DNA of 59,045 nucleotides from Asaia bogorensis (GTDB lineage Bacteria; Pseudomonadota; Alphaproteobacteria; Acetobacterales; Acetobacteraceae), in contig CAMDGX010000020.1 in assembly GCA_945897825.1 (NCBI GenBank), positions 1 to 59,045 of the forward strand. The letters are read 5' to 3'. Both the position numbers and the translations under genes were made by a program. Each line of letters opens with the position of its first letter. The stretch's first letter is position 1. The notes under the pieces were generated by a model. That model was not told the origin of the DNA and ran no database searches. It saw only the letters and a list, made by a program, of their open reading frames with translations. Positions 51,393-57,884 of this stretch are shown here, piece after piece.

Positions 51393-51519
51393 AGAAAGCA
51401 AAAATCTTCTTTTTCTGTAGAAAAAGAAGCAAAAAGACTTTCATCCATCGGTAACGCGCGCGCGGCACCGATGGACGAAAGTTTTTTGGTTCTTTTTTTC
51501 AAAAAAGAACGTGCTTTCT
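51393..51519. repeat. Palindromic 3'-end element, copy 4
   Basis: Terminal inverted repeat AGAAAGCA / TGCTTTCT (51393-51400 and 51512-51519). Stem-loop A at 51406-51429 (CTTCTTTTTCT / AGAAAAAGAAG) and stem-loop B at 51489-51510 (GTTCTTTTTT / AAAAAAGAAC). The inner stem CATCCATCGGT / ACCGATGGACG encloses a CG-repeat loop. It begins flush with the SDR stop codon (minus strand) and precedes gdhA. Outer and inner stem sequences differ from the other copies but remain paired. Confidence 0.88.
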
Positions 51520-52313
51520 TACCGGCAGAGTGCCCCGCCATCGACCGGCAGCTCCACTCCGGTGATGAAGTTCGCCTCGTCGGATGCGAGGAACAGCGCG
51601 GCATTGGCCACGTCCCAGCCGGTGCCCATGCGGGCGCGCAGGGGGACTTTCGCGTCGCGTTCGGCTGCGATTTCGGCGCGGGTTCGGTTGGTGGCGCGCG
51701 CGCGGGTGTCGACGGCCATGGGGGTGTCCATGAGGCCGGGCAGGATGACGTTGGCGCGGATGCCGAAGGGGGCGTTCTGGATGGCGAGCTGCTTGGTGAA
51801 TTCGACCATGGCGGCCTTGGTGGCCTTGTAGGCGACGTAGGGGTAGTTCTCGTAGGCGGCGACGGAGGAGATGTTGATGATCACGCCGCTGCCCTGGGTC
51901 TTCATGATCGGGATGGCGTGCTTGGCGGCCATGATGCAGCCGCGCAGGTTGATGGCGCAGAGGCGGTCGAAGGCGTCTTCGGTGAAGTCGGCGAGGATGG
52001 TGTCGCCGCCGCCGAGGGAGACGCCGACATTGTAGTGGAGGATGTCCACGCGGCCCCATTTGGCATGGCAGGCCTGGATGGCGGCGGCGAGGGAGGCTTC
52101 GCTCATGACGTCGCCTTCATGCGCCTCGGCGGTGCCGCCTTCGGCGCGGACCAGGGCGGCGGTTTCCTCGGCGCTGTCCAGCCGGCGGTCGACGCACCAG
52201 ACCTTGGCGCCTTCCTGGGCGAAGCGCAGCACGGTGGCGCGGCCGTTGCCGACGCCTTCGCCCGGGCTCTGGCCGGCACCGATGACAATCGCCACCTTGT
52301 CCTGCAGGCGCAT
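51519..52313 (-). CDS. SDR family oxidoreductase
   Basis: A 264-residue short-chain dehydrogenase. The cofactor motif is GAGQSPGEGVGNGRAT (a lengthened TGxxxGxG), with the NNAG-equivalent NVGVSLGGG, the catalytic serine in IINISSVAAYENYPYVAYKATKAAMVEF, where Tyr and Lys of YxxxK are present, and a PG(L)xxTP motif. Ends with the usual ELPVDGGALCR. Substrate unknown. ATG 52313 is preceded by a clear GGAGG. Divergent from the HI0933-type flavoprotein gene; its stop abuts palindromic copy 4. Confidence 0.9.
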   Translation of the reverse strand: MRLQDKVAIVIGAGQSPGEGVGNGRATVLRFAQEGAKVWCVDRRLDSAEETAALVRAEGGTAEAHEGDVMSEASLAAAIQACHAKWGRVDILHYNVGVSLGGGDTILADFTEDAFDRLCAINLRGCIMAAKHAIPIMKTQGSGVIINISSVAAYENYPYVAYKATKAAMVEFTKQLAIQNAPFGIRANVILPGLMDTPMAVDTRARATNRTRAEIAAERDAKVPLRARMGTGWDVANAALFLASDEANFITGVELPVDGGALCR

Positions 52314-52384
52314 GGGTGCTTCCTCCGTCGTGATTGTTGGCGCGAGATCAGCACCGGGGCGTATGCCGGTCAAATGCGGGGACC

Positions 52385-53557
52385 ATGCACAGCCACGACG
52401 TGATCATCCTGGGCGCCGGTGCCGCCGGCCTGATGTGCGCCATGACCGCGGGGGGGCGCGGGCGGCGGGTGCTGCTGCTCGACCAGGCGGAGGCGGCGGG
52501 GAAGAAGATCCTGATCAGCGGCGGGGGACGGTGCAACTTCACCAATCTGGGGGTGGTGCCGGAGCGGTTCATTTCCGCCAACCGGCATTTCGCGCGGTCG
52601 GCGCTGGCGCGCTACACGCAGCACGACTTCATCGCGCCGGTGAAGAAGCATCGCATCGCGTTTCACGAGAAGACGCTGGGGCAGCTGTTCTGCGACGGGT
52701 CGGCGCGGGAGATCGTGGCGATGCTGCTGGCGGAGTGCGCGGCGGTGGGAGTGGAAGTGCGGCTGGGGTGCCGCGTGAGCGCGGTTTCGCGCGGGGATGC
52801 GTTTCGCGTCGAGACCGGCGCAGGGTCGTTCACCGCGCCGGCGCTGGTGCTGGCGACTGGCGGGCTTTCGATCCCGAAGATGGGTGCGACCGGGCTGGCG
52901 CATGAGCTTGCGGGGCAGTTCGGGCTGAAGTTGACGGAGATCCGGCCGGGGCTGGTGCCGCTGACGTTCGAGGGGGAGGAGCTGGCGCTGATGCGGGGGC
53001 TGGCCGGGGTTGCCACTGAGGTTGTGGCGGCGTGCGGCAAGCCGGCGTTTCGCGAGGCGATGCTGTTCACGCATCGGGGGCTGTCGGGGCCGGCGATTCT
53101 CCAGGCGTCGTCGTATTGGCGGGAGGGTCAGGCGATTATGCTGGATCTGACGCCGGGGCATGATGTTTTCGCCGCGTTGCGGGTCGCCAAGCAGGCCCGG
53201 CCCAATGCGGCGCTGCGCACCGTGCTGGCCGACCTGCTGCCCGCGCGGCTCGCAGTCGCCCTTGCGCCGGGTCTTGGTGACGGCACCATGGCGCAGCTGC
53301 GCGACAAGGCGCTGGCGGATGTCGCCACCCGGCTGGGCGCCTGGCGGCTCGTGCCGACCGGGACCGAGGGGTATGCCAAGGCCGAGGTCACGCTGGGCGG
53401 CATCGACACCGGGGCGCTGTCGCAGCAGAGCATGGCGGCGAAATCCGTGCCGGGCCTGTTCGCGATCGGCGAGGCGGTGGATGTGACGGGCTGGCTCGGC
53501 GGCTACAATTTCCAGTGGGCCTGGTCGTCGGGTTGGTGCGCGGGGATGGCGGTGTAG
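52385..53557 (+). CDS. HI0933/YhiN family flavoprotein
   Basis: A 390-residue predicted FAD protein. The dinucleotide-binding start is VIILGAGAAGLMCAMTA, then GKKILISGGGRCNFTN, a family hallmark, and C-terminal GLFAIGEAVDVTGWLGGYNFQWAWSSG, the second FAD contact. The substrate is unknown; members act as oxidoreductases. The divergent SDR gene starts 71 bases away. The next gene is a 103-residue hypothetical, 56 bases on. Confidence 0.9.
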   Translation: MHSHDVIILGAGAAGLMCAMTAGGRGRRVLLLDQAEAAGKKILISGGGRCNFTNLGVVPERFISANRHFARSALARYTQHDFIAPVKKHRIAFHEKTLGQLFCDGSAREIVAMLLAECAAVGVEVRLGCRVSAVSRGDAFRVETGAGSFTAPALVLATGGLSIPKMGATGLAHELAGQFGLKLTEIRPGLVPLTFEGEELALMRGLAGVATEVVAACGKPAFREAMLFTHRGLSGPAILQASSYWREGQAIMLDLTPGHDVFAALRVAKQARPNAALRTVLADLLPARLAVALAPGLGDGTMAQLRDKALADVATRLGAWRLVPTGTEGYAKAEVTLGGIDTGALSQQSMAAKSVPGLFAIGEAVDVTGWLGGYNFQWAWSSGWCAGMAV

Positions 53558-53613
53558 GCGTTGCCAGACGGCGCCCCGGCGCGTACGACGGGTCATCATC
53601 GGGAGCGCAGGGC

Positions 53614-53925
53614 ATGGACAAGGACGAGCTGACGCGCTGGGCGCTGGCGAATGGCTGGCAGATGATCGGGGGCGTGCTGAGCCTCACCAAGCCGTCCGCG
53701 CCCAAGGAGGCGATCGTGCGGATGCAGCTGAAGGCCACGGTGGTGACCGTCGAGGTGAAGAAGCCCGCGGGGAAATGGGAGAAGGCCGCCAGCCAGCCCT
53801 ACGGCAAGCTGGTTGCCGACGAGGAAACCGGGATGCCGCGCGGGCTGGGGTTCGAGGTGATCCCCGGGTTCACCATGCTGATGCGCGACAACAAGGACCG
53901 GCAGGTGTTCAGCAAGCTATCGTAA
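53614..53925 (+). CDS. Hypothetical protein (103 aa)
   Basis: A 103-residue acidic/basic soluble protein: MDKDELTRWALANGWQMIGG at the start, then KPSAPKEAIVRMQLKATVVTVEVKKPAGKWEKAASQPYGKLV. This looks like a compact alpha/beta fold. I do not recognise the family. GGGAG lies 8 bases before the ATG, and codon use is normal. It ends two bases before palindromic copy 5, which is likely its terminator. Confidence 0.75.
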   Translation: MDKDELTRWALANGWQMIGGVLSLTKPSAPKEAIVRMQLKATVVTVEVKKPAGKWEKAASQPYGKLVADEETGMPRGLGFEVIPGFTMLMRDNKDRQVFSKLS

Positions 53926-53927
53926 GG

Positions 53928-54062
53928 CAAGGAAGGCCTTCTTTTTCTGAAGAAAAAGAAGCAAAAAGACTTTATCCATTTGCACAGTGGCTGAGCGTTT
54001 AAGTACCGTGCAATGGATGAAAGTTTTTTGGTTCTTTTTTTCAAAAAAGAACCGCTTCCTTG
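53928..54062. repeat. Palindromic 3'-end element, copy 5
   Basis: Terminal inverted repeat CAAGGAAG / CTTCCTTG (53928-53935 and 54055-54062). Stem-loop A at 53938-53961 and stem-loop B at 54031-54052 match copies 2 and 3. The inner stem is ATCCATTTGCAC (53974-53985) with GTGCAATGGAT (54008-54018), one bulged base, followed by GAAAGTTTTTTGG and a second T run. It lies between the 103-residue gene and the CoA-transferase operon, all on the plus strand. Confidence 0.88.
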
Positions 54063-54125
54063 CCTGAGGGCTTCACGCGCCCGCCCGCCCGCGCCAGACT
54101 GTGCGCAACAGGCGAGGAGGGGCGC

Positions 54126-54884
54126 ATGGCCCGGAGATCGAAGATATTCGGCAGCTTCCAGGAGGCGGTGGCCGACATTCCCGACGGCAGCACCATTGCC
54201 TTCGCCGGCTTTGCCTATCCCGGCGTTCCGTTCAACCTCATCGCGGCGTTGCTGAAGCAGGGTGCGAAGGGCCTCACCTGCATCACCAACGGCACCGGCG
54301 GCGCGGCACCCGACCGGATGCCGGATATCGGCATGCTGGTCGAGAACGGCCAGGTCTCGAAGGTGGTGGCGGCCTTTACCGCGCCGACGCGGGCGTCGGA
54401 CCGCATTCCGCTGACCAAGTATGTCAACGAGGGCAAGGTGGTCGCCGAACTGGTGCCGCAGGGTACGCTGGCCGAGCGGCTGCGCGCCGCGGGCGCCGGC
54501 ATTCCGGCGTTCTACACGCCGACCGCGGTCGGCACCGAGTTGGCCGAGGGGCGCGAGACAAGGGTGTTCGGCGGGCGCGAATACCTGCTGGAACACGCCA
54601 TGCCGGTCGATGTGGCGTTCCTGCGCGCCTGGAAGGCCGACACGTTTGGCAACCTGCTGTTCCGCCGCAGCCAGCGCAACTTCAACCCGATCATGGCGAT
54701 GGCGGCGAAGCTGGTGATCGTGGAAGTGGAGGAGGATTTCGTGCAGCCCGGCGAGATCGACCCCGACGACGTCCACACCTCCGGCATCTTCGTGCAGCGC
54801 ATGGTGAAAATCCCGCCGGCGCCGGAAGGCCTGTGGCCGGGACGTCGCCCGGAAAGGGCGCCTGCGAAGGAGAAGCAGTCGTGA
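54126..54884 (+). CDS. CoA-transferase subunit A
   Basis: A 252-residue alpha subunit of a two-component CoA transferase (AtoD/PcaI family). Typical features: IPDGSTIAFAGFAYPGVPFNLIAAL (glycine-rich CoA-binding region), LTCITNGTGG and AMPVDVAFLRAWKADTFGNLLFRRSQRNFNP. Such enzymes move CoA between 3-oxo acids and succinate or acetate; the acyl group here is not known. AGGAGG lies 5 bases before the ATG. The beta-subunit gene overlaps its stop by four bases (GTGA). Confidence 0.92.
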   Translation: MARRSKIFGSFQEAVADIPDGSTIAFAGFAYPGVPFNLIAALLKQGAKGLTCITNGTGGAAPDRMPDIGMLVENGQVSKVVAAFTAPTRASDRIPLTKYVNEGKVVAELVPQGTLAERLRAAGAGIPAFYTPTAVGTELAEGRETRVFGGREYLLEHAMPVDVAFLRAWKADTFGNLLFRRSQRNFNPIMAMAAKLVIVEVEEDFVQPGEIDPDDVHTSGIFVQRMVKIPPAPEGLWPGRRPERAPAKEKQS

Positions 54885-55549
54885 GCGGCAGCAAGGGGTT
54901 GGAGCGCCAGCAGATCGCCGATCGCGTGGCGCAGGAGTTCCAGGACGGCTGGATCGTGAACCTCGGCGTCGGCATGCCGACCATGTGCAGCAACACGCCG
55001 ATCGACACCGACATCATCTACCACTCCGAGAACGGCGTGATCGGCTACGGCCCGGTGCTGCCGGCGGGGCAGGAGGATGTCCATCTCGTCAACGCCGGCG
55101 GGCAGAACGTCTCGCTCAAGCCGGGTGCGGCGATCGTGCATCATGCGGACAGCTTCGCGATCATCCGCGCCGGGCGCATCGACGTGACGGTGCTGGGCAT
55201 CTACGAGGTCGCCTGCAACGGCGACTTCGCCAACTGGAAGGTGGCCGGCGCGAATGGCGGCGGGATCGGCGGCGCGATGGACCTGGCCGCCTGCGCCAAG
55301 CAGGTGTTCGTGATCCTGGAGCACGCGACGCGGGATGGCTCGCCGCGCCTGTTGAAATCGTGCAGCCTCCCGGTGACGGCGCGCGGCGTGGTGACGCTGG
55401 TGGCGACCAACCTTGGCCTGTTCAAGCCGCTGGGCGACCGCTTCCTGCTGCGCGAGATCGCCCCGGGCGTCACGGTCGAGGAAGTGCGCGCCGCCACCGG
55501 GGCGCCGGTCGAGGTGCCGGAGAATTTGCCGGTGATCCGCACGCTGTAG
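54881..55549 (+). CDS. CoA-transferase subunit B
   Basis: A 222-residue beta subunit with the catalytic glutamate Glu50 in the SENG motif (YHSENGVIGYGP), which forms the CoA thioester intermediate. IVNLGVGMPTM at the start and DLAACAKQVFVILEH follow the AtoA/PcaJ pattern. GTG start overlaps the alpha stop; AAGGAG lies 8 bases before it. Full length. Two genes downstream is a two-subunit decarboxylase, suggesting a small operon for 2- or 3-oxo acids. Confidence 0.93.
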   Translation: MSGSKGLERQQIADRVAQEFQDGWIVNLGVGMPTMCSNTPIDTDIIYHSENGVIGYGPVLPAGQEDVHLVNAGGQNVSLKPGAAIVHHADSFAIIRAGRIDVTVLGIYEVACNGDFANWKVAGANGGGIGGAMDLAACAKQVFVILEHATRDGSPRLLKSCSLPVTARGVVTLVATNLGLFKPLGDRFLLREIAPGVTVEEVRAATGAPVEVPENLPVIRTL

Positions 55550-55645
55550 CATACCCCCCGCTGTAGCCTATTGTTGAGCCGCAGCGGGATCGGTGCTGTT
55601 CTCGCCCGGCTGCCTCGATGCCGTTTCGACAAGGAAGGACTTTCC

Positions 55646-55912
55646 ATGACCCGCACGATGGCCGCACTTGCCGCCGCCCTCCTGGCCCTGCCCGCGAGCC
55701 AGGCGCTCGCCCAGGCCACCACTGCCCCTGCCCCCGCCCCGGGCGCGGCGCCCGCCCAGGCCGGCCGCGACCTGCCGATGGCGCGCCTGATGTCCGACGG
55801 CGCGCAGGTGCGCGGCGGCGACGCCAGCCGGATCATCCTCCAGCTCGGCAAGTTCGTCTTCTCCTGCCGCTACGGCGATGGCAAGCCGTCCGTCTGCGAC
55901 CAGGTTCCGTGA
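55646..55912 (+). CDS. Small exported protein
   Basis: An 88-residue protein with a signal peptide (MTRTMAALAAALLALPASQALAQ), a low-complexity Ala/Pro linker and a short folded part with two cysteines (FSCRYGDGKPSVCDQVP), which could form one disulfide. AAGGAAGG precedes the ATG. It lies between the CoA-transferase and decarboxylase genes on the same strand; its role is unknown. Confidence 0.65.
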   Translation: MTRTMAALAAALLALPASQALAQATTAPAPAPGAAPAQAGRDLPMARLMSDGAQVRGGDASRIILQLGKFVFSCRYGDGKPSVCDQVP

Positions 55913-55919
55913 GGCACTC

Positions 55920-56441
55920 ATGACCAAGCCCGAAGGCCCGGCCTGGGCCCACGCGATGTACGACGCCCTGCGTGCCGAGGGCGTGACGCAGATCGCCTAC
56001 GTTCCGGACGCCGGGCACCGGGTGATGATCGACCGCTCGCTCGCCGACCCCGATGTCCACTCCATCCCGCTCACCACGGAGGAGGAGGGCGTCGCCCTGC
56101 TCGCCGGGGCGGATCTCGGCGGAGCGAAGGGCGTGCTGCTGATGCAGTCCTCCGGCGTGGGCAACTGCATCAACATGCTGTCGCTGACCGCCGGCTCGCG
56201 CTTCCCCTTCCTCACCATCGTCTCGATGCGCGGCGATTTCGGCGAGGGCAACCCGTGGCAGTTCCCGATGGGCCGCGCCACCCAGGCGGTGCTGGAGGCG
56301 ATGGGCGTGGTGGTGCTGCGCTGCGACGGGCCCGAGGACGTGGCCCCCACCATCCAGGCCGCCTGCACCATGGCCTGGGGCTCCGGCGAGGCCGTGGCGG
56401 TGCTGCTCGGCCAGCGCCTGCTCGGCGCCAAGAAGTTCTGA
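55920..56441 (+). CDS. ThDP-dependent decarboxylase, alpha (pyrimidine) subunit
   Basis: A 173-residue protein corresponding to the N-terminal (pyrimidine-binding) third of ThDP decarboxylases: VTQIAYVPDAGHRVMID, SIPLTTEEEGVALLAGADLGGAKGVLLMQSSGVGNCINML. The Glu in TTEEEG is the cofactor-activating residue. Together with the next gene it forms a split enzyme like sulfopyruvate decarboxylase (ComDE) or phosphonopyruvate decarboxylase; the substrate here is not certain. It starts 7 bases after the exported-protein gene. Confidence 0.85.
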   Translation: MTKPEGPAWAHAMYDALRAEGVTQIAYVPDAGHRVMIDRSLADPDVHSIPLTTEEEGVALLAGADLGGAKGVLLMQSSGVGNCINMLSLTAGSRFPFLTIVSMRGDFGEGNPWQFPMGRATQAVLEAMGVVVLRCDGPEDVAPTIQAACTMAWGSGEAVAVLLGQRLLGAKKF

Positions 56442-56451
56442 GGACCCAAGC

Positions 56452-57063
56452 ATGGCACAGTTGAAGCGCATTGCCGGCGTGAACCAGCCGCCGGCCACGC
56501 TGGACCGGCGCGACGCCGTTCCCGCCCTGATCGAACGCCCCACGGACTGGCTGGTGGTCGCGGGCCTGGCCGGCACGGCGCAGGAACTCTGCGCCATGAC
56601 CGATGACGGCCCGAACGTGTTCGGCCTCGGCGGCGCGATGGGGGCCGGCCCGATGATGGCCCTCGGCCTCGCCCTGGCCCAGCCCACCCGCCGCGTCCTG
56701 GGCATCACCGGCGACGGCGAGTTGCTGATGAACGTTGGCGCCCTGGCCACCATCGCCCTGATGGCGCCTTCGAACCTCAAGCTCGTCTGCGTCGACAACG
56801 GGCACTACGGCGAAACCGGCAACCAGGACAGCCATACCGGCCTCGGCGTCCAGCTCGACCGCGTGGCATCCGGCTTCGGCATCCCGACGGTGCTGACCAT
56901 CAACACGATGGCGGAGATCGAGGAAGGCAAGCGGATCCTCGCCGCGCCGGGGTTGGCGTTCATCCTGCTGCGGGTGAAGGAAGGGCCGGCGCTGAAGAAG
57001 CCGCGCAGCCTGCGCCCGCACGTGGTGCGCGACCGGTTCCGGGCGGCGCTGCTTGGGGCGTAA
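56452..57063 (+). CDS. ThDP-dependent decarboxylase, beta (PP) subunit
   Basis: A 203-residue partner with the diphosphate-binding motif GDG (87-89) followed by Asn116 in VDNGHYGETG, about 28 residues on, as in ThDP enzymes. FGLGGAMGAGPMMALGLALAQ precedes it. With the alpha subunit (10 bases before) it completes a 2-oxo-acid decarboxylase. AGGA lies about 11 bases upstream of the ATG. Its stop codon TAA begins palindromic copy 6 with no gap. Confidence 0.87.
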   Translation: MAQLKRIAGVNQPPATLDRRDAVPALIERPTDWLVVAGLAGTAQELCAMTDDGPNVFGLGGAMGAGPMMALGLALAQPTRRVLGITGDGELLMNVGALATIALMAPSNLKLVCVDNGHYGETGNQDSHTGLGVQLDRVASGFGIPTVLTINTMAEIEEGKRILAAPGLAFILLRVKEGPALKKPRSLRPHVVRDRFRAALLGA

Positions 57064-57200
57064 GGAAGCAAAATTCTTCTTTTTCTGAAGAAAAAGAAGC
57101 AAAAAGACTTTTTATCCATTTGCGCCCGGCGCAACAGTTGAACGAGGCGCAAACGGATGAAAGTTTTTTGGTTCTTTTTTTCAAAAAAGAACTGCTTTCC
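57064..57200. repeat. Palindromic 3'-end element, copy 6
   Basis: Stem-loop A at 57076-57099 (CTTCTTTTTCT / AGAAAAAGAAG) and stem-loop B at 57171-57192 (GTTCTTTTTT / AAAAAAGAAC), with ends GGAAGCA / TGCTTTCC (one base extra on the right). The inner stem is TTGCGCC / GGCGCAA around a 19-base loop, flanked by ATCCAT and GGAT. Here the usual ATGGATG on the right arm is ACGGATG. The copy fills the gap between the decarboxylase stop and the SDR gene, which starts at its right edge. Confidence 0.88.
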
Positions 57201-57878
57201 TTGACCCTTTGTGTCGTGATCGGCGCTTCTGGCGGCGTGGGCGCGGCCCTCGCCGAAGCCCTTGCGTCCCGAGGCGACCACGTGCTCGCGCTCGGCCGCT
57301 CGACCACGCCCGCGCTCGACCTGCTGGCCGAGGCATCGATCGCAGCCGCGGCCGCCCATGTCGCGGGCCTTGGGGCGCCGCGCCTGGTCATCGACGCCAC
57401 TGGTTTCCTGCACGGCGCCGGCTTCACGCCGGAGAAATCCCTGCGCGACCTCGACGCCGCGCACATGGCCCATGCCTTCGCGGTGAACGCCATCGGGCCG
57501 GCGTTGCTGATGAAGCATTTCCTGCCGCTGCTGCCACGCCAGGGCGCCAGCGTCTTTGCAACCCTTTCGGCCCGCGTCGGCTCGATCGGCGACAACCGGC
57601 TGGGCGGCTGGTATGCCTATCGCGCCAGCAAGGCGGCGCTGAACCAGCTGGTCCGCACCGCCGCCATCGAGCTGCGCCGCCGCGCGCCACAGGCCGTGTG
57701 CGTGGCGCTGCACCCCGGCACGGTGGAAACCGCGCTCTCCGCCCCCTTCGCCCGCGCCGGCCTTGCGGTTCGCCCGGCCGCGGAGGCCGCCGCCGACCTG
57801 CTGCGCGTGATCGCCGCCCTCGGCCCGGACGACACCGGCAGCTTCCTCGACCACAAGGGCCTGCCCATTCCCTGGTAG
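57201..57878 (+). CDS. SDR family protein (C-factor/CsgA-like)
   Basis: A 225-residue short-chain dehydrogenase with the N-terminal cofactor motif VVIGASGGVGAALAEAL and the active YxxxK in GGWYAYRASKAALNQL; NAIGPALLMKHFLP and VALHPGTVETALSAPF also fit CsgA-type reductases. No ATG or good ribosome site precedes the domain. TTG 57201 is the first usual start, at the very edge of palindromic copy 6; the same frame is open through the element's right arm (ESFLVLFFKKE). The start is therefore uncertain; the body is secure. Confidence 0.82.
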   Translation: MTLCVVIGASGGVGAALAEALASRGDHVLALGRSTTPALDLLAEASIAAAAAHVAGLGAPRLVIDATGFLHGAGFTPEKSLRDLDAAHMAHAFAVNAIGPALLMKHFLPLLPRQGASVFATLSARVGSIGDNRLGGWYAYRASKAALNQLVRTAAIELRRRAPQAVCVALHPGTVETALSAPFARAGLAVRPAAEAAADLLRVIAALGPDDTGSFLDHKGLPIPW

Positions 57879-57884
57879 CCCCGC

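Noticed and set aside
31605-57200. The six palindromes as an insertion sequence or CRISPR array
   Set aside because: No transposase frame, no constant target duplication that I can see, and the copies are kilobases apart. CRISPR repeats would be regularly spaced with unique spacers.
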